Below are positions 35,378-42,908 of a DNA stretch of 64,000 bases, in pieces. The position numbers were made by a program, and so were the translations under genes. Source of the stretch: Sulfitobacter sp. OXR-159 (GTDB taxonomy: Bacteria > Pseudomonadota > Alphaproteobacteria > Rhodobacterales > Rhodobacteraceae); assembly GCF_034377145.1 (NCBI RefSeq), contig NZ_CP139709.1, forward strand, positions 62,001 to 126,000. The letters run 5' to 3'. The first letter of the stretch is position 1. Each line of letters begins with the position of its first letter. The notes beneath the pieces were generated by a model. It saw only the letters and a list, made by a program, of their open reading frames with translations. It was not told the DNA's origin and searched no databases.

Positions 35378-35962
35378 GAGGGCATGGATATCGTTCAGCT
35401 GTCGCGTTTAACATCCCCAAAAAACAGGTTCTGACGCAGCAGCTACGCTGCGGGCCGCACCCGCCACGGCTTGAAGGCCGAAGACCTTTTCCGAGAGTCG
35501 TCGAACGTCAGGCTTGATCAGCGATTCCAGGCACGAAGCTGTCGCGTTAAAGAGATCAGGAGAAAACGCGATCATGCTTGCGCTGTCGCTCAGCCTTAAA
35601 AAAGCCCACCAAGCTGCAAGCTGCCTCTTGGTTTTCCAAACCCGTCACAGCCCAATTCAAACCCATGAGCTGTTTCTCAAAGAGCAGGCACGCGGGCGTG
35701 GGAGACCAGCGCGCGCGAACATCTCGTAGGGAGAGGCTTGTACATTATCGGCGACTTTACCGAAATCGCCCCTTCCCTCGCAGGAGGACCAAGCGCCAGA
35801 TACCAAGACTGATACCGCGCGGCCTCGGGGCGCAGGCTCTCCGCGCCCCGAGACTAAATCGTTCTCAATTGTCAAATAGCGCGCCATAACGAAAGCAGAT
35901 GCTGCTTTGTTACGGCAGGTCGGGGACCCGGTTGCGCCCCTCTAACCAGCAAACCTCCCGAC
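35378..35962. other. Intergenic, no gene recognised
   Basis: 585 bp with short frames on both strands, none with a ribosome site or recognisable content. A minus-strand frame at 35657-35887 (MARYLTIENDLVSGRGEPAP) is open but looks like chance. Confidence 0.4.
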
Positions 35963-36472
35963 TCAATCAGGCGGGTAAGGATCGTCTTTCACCAGCGCCT
36001 TGGTAAAAGCGGCCTGCGCTTTCTTTCTTCTAGTCTCAGCCTCGCGACGATAGCGCTTTAGCAGGTCTGCCTTTTTCCAATAGGCTTTCCAATATGCTGC
36101 CTCCTGTGCGGCTGCGACCGCAGCCGCGACATCCGTCGTTTGCGAGAAAACGATCTCCCGCAATGTCGGGACGTCCAGCACCACCTTTCGGAAATCGTCG
36201 TTTGTAACGGCGTCTGCTCTCGCGCTGCCGAAAAGATGCTCGCGCTCAGCGGCGCTGGTGCGCTTGACCTGGGCCTCGGCCTCCGCGAACTCCCATGCCA
36301 AACGGGTCACTTTAGGGTTCGCGTAGCTTGCCGCACATTGTTCGGGATTGTTGAGGATCTCGCGGTAGATTGTCAGCGTTTGCTGGGTTGGCACGGGCGC
36401 TGTTAACCCGTGCCGTCGGGCATTTTGGGATGGGTCAGCGCGCGCCGCTTCGGTTTGGTCGCGCTTATCCAT
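35963..36472 (-). CDS. 'ARRHGL' protein of unknown function, copy B
   Basis: 169 aa from 36472 (MDKRDQTEAARADPSQNARR). It has the same SQNARRHGLT motif (about 15-24) and the same ending (LLKRYRREAETRRKKAQAAF) as copy A, but the N-terminal basic segment is shorter and the middle differs. The start overlaps the end of the preceding gene by 8 nt, as in copy A (11 nt). Preservation of the overlap and both motifs in diverged copies argues for a functional two-protein unit. Confidence 0.8.
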   Translation of the reverse strand: MDKRDQTEAARADPSQNARRHGLTAPVPTQQTLTIYREILNNPEQCAASYANPKVTRLAWEFAEAEAQVKRTSAAEREHLFGSARADAVTNDDFRKVVLDVPTLREIVFSQTTDVAAAVAAAQEAAYWKAYWKKADLLKRYRREAETRRKKAQAAFTKALVKDDPYPPD

Positions 36473-36986
36473 TGGACCGCATCCGTGGGGCGATAACCCG
36501 GAGAGCTTCGAAATCGTCCAAAAGCTCGCGGCGGCGCTTTTCCAAGCCTGCGATGCACTTTTCATGATGGCTCAAGTCCTCCGCGAGAGTTTGATAGGCA
36601 CGCGCGTAGAGCTCATCCAGCGTCGTTCCTGCAGCTTCTAGCTTTTCCGCCGCTTTCATCTGGCGCGTTGGATCCTCACCCACGAGGTCTCGGGCGAGTT
36701 TCAAATACCGTTCTTCAGCATAGGGCCGGACCACGAACTGCCCTGTGGAAAAATAGCCCGCCGCCATATCGCGGACTAATGCCATAAGGCGCGTATCGCG
36801 CATGCGGCGGTGCTGCTTGAGCTCCATTTCCAGGATAGCAACCTCACTGGCACGACGGCGCTCCAACGCGCTGCGGGCCTGAAGAACGTCGTGGAATTCG
36901 CTTTCGATCTCTTCAAGGTACGCTCTGCTCCCCCCAAGCGCGACGGGTTGGCGTTTCTGGTGTACAGATGTGGGCTTTTTAGTCAT
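36465..36986 (-). CDS. Helical 'RRR' partner protein, copy B
   Basis: 173 aa from 36986 (MTKKPTSVHQKRQPVALGG) with GAAGGA 8-9 nt upstream. Almost wholly helical: ALERRRASEVAILEMELKQH in the first third, then LVGEDPTRQMKAAEKLEAAG, and a coiled C-terminal part HHEKCIAGLEKRRRELLDDF. Paralogue of 29873-30463. No named family recognised. Confidence 0.75.
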   Translation of the reverse strand: MTKKPTSVHQKRQPVALGGSRAYLEEIESEFHDVLQARSALERRRASEVAILEMELKQHRRMRDTRLMALVRDMAAGYFSTGQFVVRPYAEERYLKLARDLVGEDPTRQMKAAEKLEAAGTTLDELYARAYQTLAEDLSHHEKCIAGLEKRRRELLDDFEALRVIAPRMRSNG

Positions 36987-37308
36987 CTCTGGGTTCCTTC
37001 CGGCGGGTTGGGTTTTCTTGAAAGTGGCCTTTGCCGAGGGGCAAAAGACCAAACCAACACGCCAGGCGGCGCACGCGTAGGTGCTATGCAGACAAAAATT
37101 GTCGTTGGGGAACCGGAAATGCGCATTGGTGCGTCCCTGCAATGAGCGGAGGCACTGGCATCTTGCACATCACCTCCGCTGAGCGGAAATCGGACCTAGC
37201 ACATCATGCGCACGGTATGTGCTTCAAACACTAGATATAGACGCAGCCGTCCGCAACCCTTTTTGCGGACAACTCAGAAATCTGACCCTGAACTCATTCA
37301 GGGTAAGT
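36987..37308. other. Intergenic upstream of the two-gene unit B
   Basis: 322 bp, presumably with the promoter of the two-gene unit. No gene recognised. In cassette A the VanZ gene stands here; in cassette B it is found 4 kb further on. Confidence 0.4.
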
Positions 37309-37557
37309 TCAGGAATTTAAAGGATGGAACCGTAAGCCGGGCGCGTCATCGGGGGCGCCGATAAATTCGATCCCGGCAGCCTCGAAACAAGTACGTAGTA
37401 TCTCAAGATTGTTTTTGCGGGACTTCGGCACGCCGGCCTCCGCCAACTCATAGCGCACAATCGTCGCGGTACCGACACCCGTAGCATCGGCGAGATCTTT
37501 AACCGACCAATTCAGCGCCGCCCGCGCTGTCCGTATTTGCTGACCTGTAATTGACAT
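37309..37557 (-). CDS. Small HTH (XRE-type) regulator, copy B
   Basis: 82 aa: TGQQIRTARAALNWSVKDLA, DATGVGTATIVRYELAEAGV, then AAGIEFIGAPDDAPGLRF. Same family and layout as copy A, sharing the LxWSVxDLA and AAGIEFIG blocks. It faces away from the recombinase at 37616, with a strong palindrome in the 58-bp gap. Confidence 0.9.
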   Translation of the reverse strand: MSITGQQIRTARAALNWSVKDLADATGVGTATIVRYELAEAGVPKSRKNNLEILRTCFEAAGIEFIGAPDDAPGLRFHPLNS

Positions 37558-37564
37558 AGCGATA

Positions 37565-37589
37565 GTTATGATATATTTTTTATCATAAC
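37565..37589. promoter_or_regulatory. Operator-like palindrome, cassette B
   Basis: GTTATGATA (37565-37573) and TATCATAAC (37581-37589) are perfect 9-bp arms around a T-rich 7-bp spacer. It is located between the HTH regulator and the recombinase, in the same place as, but unrelated in sequence to, the TGTCCA site of cassette A. Confidence 0.7.
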
Positions 37590-37615
37590 CAAGCGAATCT
37601 TATGGGAGATCGGGT

Positions 37616-38521
37616 ATGGTGGGGTCGGGTATGGTGGAGTGGAGCAAAGCATTAGAAACTCTCGATGGGGCGTATTCTGATGCAACGATGCGCGCATATC
37701 ATTGTGATGTGCAAGCCTATGTCACCTGGTGTGCCGAAGAGCGGATTGATCCCTTTCCTGCAAGCGTTGGGCAGGTCTGCGCGTTCTTGGAAGCCGAAGG
37801 CCAGCACCGGGCACCGTCAACGGTAAGGCGTCGCCTATATGCGATCCGCAAGATTCATCGGCTGTTGGGGCTTGCAGATCCGACGCATGACGAAGCAATC
37901 AATCTCGCTTACCGGCGCGTTCGACGCGCAAAACCGGTGCGTCCGCAGCAGGCGCGCGGATTGACAGCATCGCACCTAAAACGTTTTCTCGCCGTTCAAC
38001 CCAAAACCCCTTGGGGACTGCGCAACACGGCCATGCTGTCTCTAGGTTATGAACTGATGACCCGCAGATCAGAACTGGTCGCATTGCGCGACGAGGATAT
38101 TACGCTGCGGGCCGATGGTACCCTGCGGGTGCTGATCCGCCGCAGCAAAGCAGACCAAGAAGGTCAAGGCCGTGTTGCATTTACGTCTATCGACACGGCG
38201 CAGCGCGTATTGGATTGGCAGGCCTGGCGCGGCCCGAGCATTGAGTGGCTTTTCTGCCCGATTTATCAAGAACGCCCGGTAGACCGCAGTCTCAGCGATA
38301 CCACCGTCAAGACGGTGGTTAAGACCGCCGCAAAGCAAGCCGGCTACCCCGCTGAAGACGTCCGCGCGTTCAGCGGCCACTCAATGCGGGTCGGTGCCGC
38401 GCAAGATCTCTTGCGCAAAGGCTTCGATACCGCAGCCATTATGCGGGCCGGTGGCTGGAAGTCCGTAAATGTTCTCGCCCGCTACTTGGAATATGCTGAG
38501 CAAAATGTTTGGGAGGCATGA
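37616..38521 (+). CDS. Tyrosine recombinase (phage-integrase family), intact
   Basis: 301 aa; GGAG 7 nt before ATG 37616, and a second in-frame ATG at 37631 follows a short tandem repeat. N-terminal core-binding domain about 1-105 (ATMRAYHCDVQAYVTWCAEE, PSTVRRRLYAIRKIHRLLGL). The catalytic domain has R150 (LMTRRSELVALR), K178 (RRSKADQEG), H255 and R258 (SGHSMRVGA), W281 and Y290 (GGWKSVNVLARYLEY). All residues needed for strand cleavage and joining are present. Likely role: integration, excision or inversion of the surrounding cassette. Regulated by the divergent HTH protein through the palindrome at 37565-37589. Confidence 0.92.
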   Translation: MVGSGMVEWSKALETLDGAYSDATMRAYHCDVQAYVTWCAEERIDPFPASVGQVCAFLEAEGQHRAPSTVRRRLYAIRKIHRLLGLADPTHDEAINLAYRRVRRAKPVRPQQARGLTASHLKRFLAVQPKTPWGLRNTAMLSLGYELMTRRSELVALRDEDITLRADGTLRVLIRRSKADQEGQGRVAFTSIDTAQRVLDWQAWRGPSIEWLFCPIYQERPVDRSLSDTTVKTVVKTAAKQAGYPAEDVRAFSGHSMRVGAAQDLLRKGFDTAAIMRAGGWKSVNVLARYLEYAEQNVWEA

Positions 38522-38562
38522 CCCTCTTTTGACCATGCCCTGGATATCGGGAGCGGCCACTC

Positions 38563-39147
38563 TTATGGTTTCCGAAGCGCCATCCGATCCGCGTTCTTTT
38601 GCGCCGCCTGCGCTGCTGCCAAAAGTTTCTTATCCTCGTTGCGCTTAATGCGAGGACCGAGCATCCCGAGATGGCGCATCAAGAGTTCAAGAAACCGAAG
38701 CCTATCACTTATCTTGATTTGAAACTCGAACGTCGCACTGTGGCCCGGTTTCGATTGAACCTTCACTGAATGGACGAGGCCCTTCCGCCATATGACCGGC
38801 CAGTCGGCAACAGGTCTAGGGCGTTCATTTGGATCGAAAATATCAGCAAGATTCGCCTCAAGCATGTCCCGAATCCATTCCAAAGCTGCCTCCCGCATTT
38901 CCTCAGCGCGGCAATGTAGCTCTTCGTTGCGGGCCTTGAGAGCCGCTTGGATATTCCGCTGGTTCAGCAGCTTCATGGCGAGCGCTTTTTTATTCCGCCC
39001 AGAAAAGCCCGCAATGCGAAGCGCTTTCACTGGGTCAAAGTCCTGGCGGTAGGCTTCAACGAAAATCGCTTGTTGGGGTGTCAACCGATGCCGCATCGCC
39101 CAAAGCGCTACGTCAGGTATGACAAGGTCACTTGCCTGCATGCTCAT
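38563..39147 (-). CDS. Phage terminase small subunit-like protein
   Basis: 194 aa; start 39147 with GGAGGG about 9 nt upstream. Residues about 20-75 (LTPQQAIFVEAYRQDFDPVK, ALRIAGFSGRNKKALAMKLL, NQRNIQAALKARNEE) match the HTH-containing Terminase_2 small-subunit pattern that recognises phage packaging sites. The C-terminal half holds a beta segment (FEFQIKISDRLRFLELLMRH). No large terminase, portal or capsid gene is nearby, so it is an orphan. It faces the recombinase gene end to end. Confidence 0.78.
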   Translation of the reverse strand: MSMQASDLVIPDVALWAMRHRLTPQQAIFVEAYRQDFDPVKALRIAGFSGRNKKALAMKLLNQRNIQAALKARNEELHCRAEEMREAALEWIRDMLEANLADIFDPNERPRPVADWPVIWRKGLVHSVKVQSKPGHSATFEFQIKISDRLRFLELLMRHLGMLGPRIKRNEDKKLLAAAQAAQKNADRMALRKP

Positions 39148-39326
39148 GTCGAAGACCCTCCGATCGCGAGACCATCGGGCATTTTATCAAATCGCTGTGC
39201 ATTCCGGCAAAGGGTCATCGCAGATTTACCGGTACAGTTCGAGATGACACCGCGGTCCACTGATGTATGGGAGAGGACGTCCGCTGCCGATATTGTATTG
39301 GGCGGCAAACCGTAAGTTTTGATCAT
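39144..39326 (-). CDS. Possible 60-aa protein coupled to the terminase-like gene
   Basis: MIKTYGLPPNTISAADVLSH ... FDKMPDGLAIGGSST, with a stop that overlaps the terminase-like start as ATGA. The coupling argues for a real gene, but the start lacks a good ribosome site and I recognise nothing in it. Confidence 0.4.
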   Translation of the reverse strand: MIKTYGLPPNTISAADVLSHTSVDRGVISNCTGKSAMTLCRNAQRFDKMPDGLAIGGSST

Positions 39327-39637
39327 TATGGCGCTCCACAGAATAGGGCACCCCGTTGATGTGTCGGCGCCCAGTTTACAGGCGACCGAAGCACATCATG
39401 CGCTCGCGATCTGCCCGCACACTACATTACGTGTTAGCAGCAGGCAAGAGACGGCTAATCCTAGATTGGGGCAAACCCTACAGATAGTCCGAACGATCGA
39501 ATGCCAAGAGCCCGGCGTGGTTCAGTGATTGTCGTTCCGGCGCAACCAACGACGCTGATCATACTGAGCTATATCGACAGCCAGCCAAATCCTCGATGTA
39601 TCGGGCCCATCGAACCTTCGTTATGCAGTCTCTACAG
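39327..39637. other. Intergenic left of the IS5 element
   Basis: About 310 bp with no coding frame I can support. It probably carried the promoter of the terminase-like operon. The IS5 target site is at its right end. Confidence 0.4.
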
Positions 39638-39641
39638 TAAA

Positions 39642-40931
39642 GGGCACCTCTAAAAATTGCCCCAACCCCGGTGCTGCGTTATCTTTGATGGGACGAACCG
39701 GCACAAGGGAGACGGCAATGACGCAGATGGGTTTCTTTGATCTTTCCGACCGCTATGCGAGCCTTGACGCGAAGAAGGACCCATTGGTTGAGATCGATGC
39801 GGTCGTGCCGTGGGAGGAGTTTCGTTCTATTTTGGATGAGGTTTGGCGCAAGCCTGATGCGGAGCGCAAGTCGCGCGCAGGCCGCAAGCCGATGGACACT
39901 GTGCTGATGTTCAAGACGCTGGTGCTGAGCGCACTCTACAACCTGTCGGACGATCAGATCGAATATCAGGTCCGTGACCGGCTGTCCTTTATGAGGTTTC
40001 TGGGACTTAGCCTTGCGGACCAGGTGCCGGATGCAAAGACGGTGTGGCTGTATCGCGATGCGCTGGCGCAGGCGGGCAAGGTGGAAGAGCTGTTTCGTCA
40101 ATTTGACGGGTATTTGGCGCGGCAGGGGTATATCGCTCGGGGTGGGCAAATTCTTGATGCCTCTATTGTGGCGGTGCCGCGCAATCACAACACGCGCGAC
40201 GAGAACGCGTCAATCAAGAAGGGCGAGAACCCCGAGCATTGGGAAAACAAGCCCGCCAAGCGCAGCCAGAAGGACGTGGACGCGCGCTGGACGAAAAAGC
40301 ACGGCAAGAGCCATTACGGCTACAAGAACCATGTGAACGTCGACCGAAAGCACAAGCTGGTCCGGCGCTATCACGTCAGCGATGCCGCGCTGCATGACAG
40401 TCAAGCGGTGGATCACCTGCTGATGCGAGGCAATACCGGCTCCGGTGTGTGGGCGGATGCGGCCTATCGGTCCGAGGAGACGGAGGCGAAATTGCGCGCG
40501 CGGAAGCTGAAAAGTCACATCCACCGTAAGGGGAAACGCGGCAAACCTCTCACAGATCAGGCCAAGGGCAGCAATCGGACCAAATCCACCGTTCGGGTCC
40601 GGGTGGAACATGTATTCGGCGCACAGACCAACGACATGGGTGGCACCCTTGTGCGTAGCATTGGTCTGGTGCGAGCCAAGGCTAGGATCGGGATGAAGAA
40701 CCTCGCATATAACATGCGACGCCTCGTTCAACTGCGCCGCATCAACCCGTGTCCGGCGTGAATACCGGGCGATCCAAGAACCGATCACGCGTCAAAGCAT
40801 GACAAACAAGGCTTGAAGGCCGCAATACAGCGGTTGCGAGGCTCTGCCAATTGCCAGACGAAAGCCACGATCCTGCTTCAGGCCGCCCGCGCCGCCAAAC
40901 TACCAAAAATTGTTCAATAATCGAGGTGCCC
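39642..40931 (+). mobile_element. IS5-family element with 4-bp target duplication
   Basis: Ends are GGGCACCTC (39642-39650) and its complement (40923-40931), with partial matches further in. Both are flanked by TAAA (39638-39641 and 40932-40935), a 4-bp direct repeat as expected for IS5. The total of 1290 bp with an intact transposase suggests recent insertion. Confidence 0.9.
39718..40761 (+). CDS. IS5-family transposase
   Basis: 347 aa from 39718 (MTQMGFFDLSDRYASLDAKK). DUF772-type N-terminal domain (RKPMDTVLMFKTLVLSALYN) and a DDE domain with D in GGQILDASIV, D in GVWADAAYRSEE and E in RVRVEHVFGAQ. Intact and of normal length. An ATG at 39685 would add 11 residues, but GGGAGACGGCA before 39718 is the better start. 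Confidence 0.92.
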   Translation: MTQMGFFDLSDRYASLDAKKDPLVEIDAVVPWEEFRSILDEVWRKPDAERKSRAGRKPMDTVLMFKTLVLSALYNLSDDQIEYQVRDRLSFMRFLGLSLADQVPDAKTVWLYRDALAQAGKVEELFRQFDGYLARQGYIARGGQILDASIVAVPRNHNTRDENASIKKGENPEHWENKPAKRSQKDVDARWTKKHGKSHYGYKNHVNVDRKHKLVRRYHVSDAALHDSQAVDHLLMRGNTGSGVWADAAYRSEETEAKLRARKLKSHIHRKGKRGKPLTDQAKGSNRTKSTVRVRVEHVFGAQTNDMGGTLVRSIGLVRAKARIGMKNLAYNMRRLVQLRRINPCPA

Positions 40932-40978
40932 TAAAGAAAATTAATTGAGGCCGAGAGGTTGCTCTTGGGGGCTCAAGA

Positions 40979-41377
40979 TCAATCCCGCTGGCGACGCAGC
41001 ATGAACGAACATCCGCTTCCCCAATGCAGCAAAAGACCAATAATTGCTCCGATCGCAATCCCAAGGAGGTCCGCCAGGAAGTCAGCTATCTCCCCTGACC
41101 GGCCAACGAAGGGCTGGATGACCTCGATGAGACCTGCATAGAACGCCGCAGCGAGCACGACACGAAGAAGTGCTTTCGGGTAGAAGGCTGCAGAAGGCAA
41201 TGTCAAAGCCATAAAGGCCAAGACGTGATGCACTTTGTCACCCCCTGGCACGTCTGGCGCGGCATTCGATGGGATCAGGGTCACTACGGCAATGCAGGCT
41301 GAAAGGCCAAACGTCAGCCAAATCGCGACCAACCGGCGGCGCTTAGGGTCGAGCGGAGCCGTTTGAAAATCAACCAT
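40979..41377 (-). CDS. VanZ-like membrane protein, copy B
   Basis: 132 aa: PKRRRLVAIWLTFGLSACIA (first helix), GGDKVHHVLAFMALTLPSAA, LIEVIQPFVGRSGEIADFLA, DLLGIAIGAIIGLLLHW. Same signatures and order as copy A at 30595-30963, with a shared RRR-xxIWLTxGL start, but clearly diverged. Here it is separated from the HTH and recombinase by the terminase-like gene and IS5, and stands next to ugd, suggesting it can also belong to the polysaccharide locus. Confidence 0.88.
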   Translation of the reverse strand: MVDFQTAPLDPKRRRLVAIWLTFGLSACIAVVTLIPSNAAPDVPGGDKVHHVLAFMALTLPSAAFYPKALLRVVLAAAFYAGLIEVIQPFVGRSGEIADFLADLLGIAIGAIIGLLLHWGSGCSFMLRRQRD

Positions 41378-41647
41378 CTTAAATACCTGAACTTTGTTGA
41401 CGTCACTTGCGACGAGCGCTTAGCGAGCTATTCCATAACGGCTACATGCGGTAAGCTTGCTAGTCAGGCCACTGCGATTTTCGCGTTTAGCGGAAATCTG
41501 CCCCATTGTGACGATCATGGTCAGACCAAGACAGATATGCCATCAAAGTTTAGCTTATGGCAGGGAGCGCCGCATCCGGGGGGGGGCCTTTATATTGCTG
41601 CCAACTCCGCTACGCCCTATCCCGGCCTACCGTAAAAAGTGCTTACA

Positions 41648-42823
41648 TCAGTCAGCCCCGAATAGATCGCGGGTAAAGACTTTTTCCGAAACGTCATCAA
41701 GATCGCGCGTTCGACGGTTCGCTAAGATGACATCGCACTCTTCTTTAAAACGGACGAGGTTGCGCGTCACTTTCGAGCCAAAGAATTCCTCTTCGGCCAT
41801 CTCAGGCTCATAGACTACAACTTCGATCCCCTTGGCCTTGATCCGCTTCATCACGCCCTGGATCGAGCTCTGTCGGAAATTATCCGATCCAGCCTTCATC
41901 ACCAGCCGATAGACGCCGACGCGGCTGGGGCGTCGGGCGAGGATCTGGTCGGCGATAAAATCCTTGCGGGTGCGGTTGGCGTCGACGATGGCGCGGATCA
42001 TGTTCTGCGGCACTTCGGAGTAATTCGCCAAGAGCTGCTTGCTGTCTTTCGGCAGGCAATACCCGCCGTAGCCGAAAGAGGGGTTGTTGTAATGCGCGCC
42101 GATCCGTGGATCGAGGCTGACCCCTTCGATAATCTGCCGGCTGTCCATGCCGTGGCTCATCGCATAGCTGTCGAGTTCGTTGAAATAGGCCACGCGCATG
42201 GCGAGGTACGTATTCGCAAAGAGTTTGATCGCCTCAGCCTCAGAGGCATTCGTGTAGAGAACCGGTATGTCTTTGCGCAGCGCGCCTTCGGCCAAGAGCT
42301 GGGCAAAGGTCTCAGCCCGGGCCGAGCGCTCCCCGACGATGATCCGCGACGGGTGTAGGTTGTCGTGCAGCGCCCTGCCCTCGCGCAGGAATTCAGGGCT
42401 AAAGATGATCCGATCGCCGCCGATCTGCGCCGAAATTTGAGCGGTATAGCCAACGGGGACCGTAGACTTAATTACAATCGTCGCGTGATCGTTGACGTCA
42501 ATAACAGCGCGGATCACCGCCTCGACGCTAGACGTGTCGAAATAATTTTCGACTGGGTCATAATTGGTCGGCGTGGCCACCACCACGAAATCCGCCCCCG
42601 CATAGGCTTTGGCCGCATCGGTGGTCGCAGTCAGCCGAAGCGCTTTATCGCGCAGGAAACCTTCGAGCTCGGCATCGACGATGGGACATTGCCCCGCATT
42701 TACCTGCGCGACCCGTTCTGGGTCTACATCTACCGCCGCAACCTGATTATTTTGCGCCAGAAGGACCGCGTTGGACAGCCCGACATATCCGATGCCTGCG
42801 ACAGCGATCTTAGTATCTGACAT
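41648..42823 (-). CDS. ugd: UDP-glucose 6-dehydrogenase, short type
   Basis: 391 aa. Oxidises UDP-glucose to UDP-glucuronate with NAD. N-terminal Rossmann motif [15 protein letters not shown] (about 10-24), [13 protein letters not shown], and the catalytic Cys in [16 protein letters not shown] (near residue 258). Length and [15 protein letters not shown] match the 388-aa gamma-proteobacterial type. A second, longer Ugd is encoded at 62558-63862, so uronic acid supply is doubled. It lies 85 bp downstream of manC on the same strand. Confidence 0.92.
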   Translation of the reverse strand: MSDTKIAVAGIGYVGLSNAVLLAQNNQVAAVDVDPERVAQVNAGQCPIVDAELEGFLRDKALRLTATTDAAKAYAGADFVVVATPTNYDPVENYFDTSSVEAVIRAVIDVNDHATIVIKSTVPVGYTAQISAQIGGDRIIFSPEFLREGRALHDNLHPSRIIVGERSARAETFAQLLAEGALRKDIPVLYTNASEAEAIKLFANTYLAMRVAYFNELDSYAMSHGMDSRQIIEGVSLDPRIGAHYNNPSFGYGGYCLPKDSKQLLANYSEVPQNMIRAIVDANRTRKDFIADQILARRPSRVGVYRLVMKAGSDNFRQSSIQGVMKRIKAKGIEVVVYEPEMAEEEFFGSKVTRNLVRFKEECDVILANRRTRDLDDVSEKVFTRDLFGAD

Positions 42824-42908
42824 GGGTATTCCCTACTTGGAGCCGGAAACACTTCGGCTCACTTTAGTTTATCTTTGGACGTCATTCCGAAAGGCGGCAT
42901 TGGGATAT

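Noticed and set aside
35657..35887. Possible small minus-strand gene MARYLTIENDLVSGRG
   Set aside because: No ribosome site, no homology recognised, atypical residues after the first 20.
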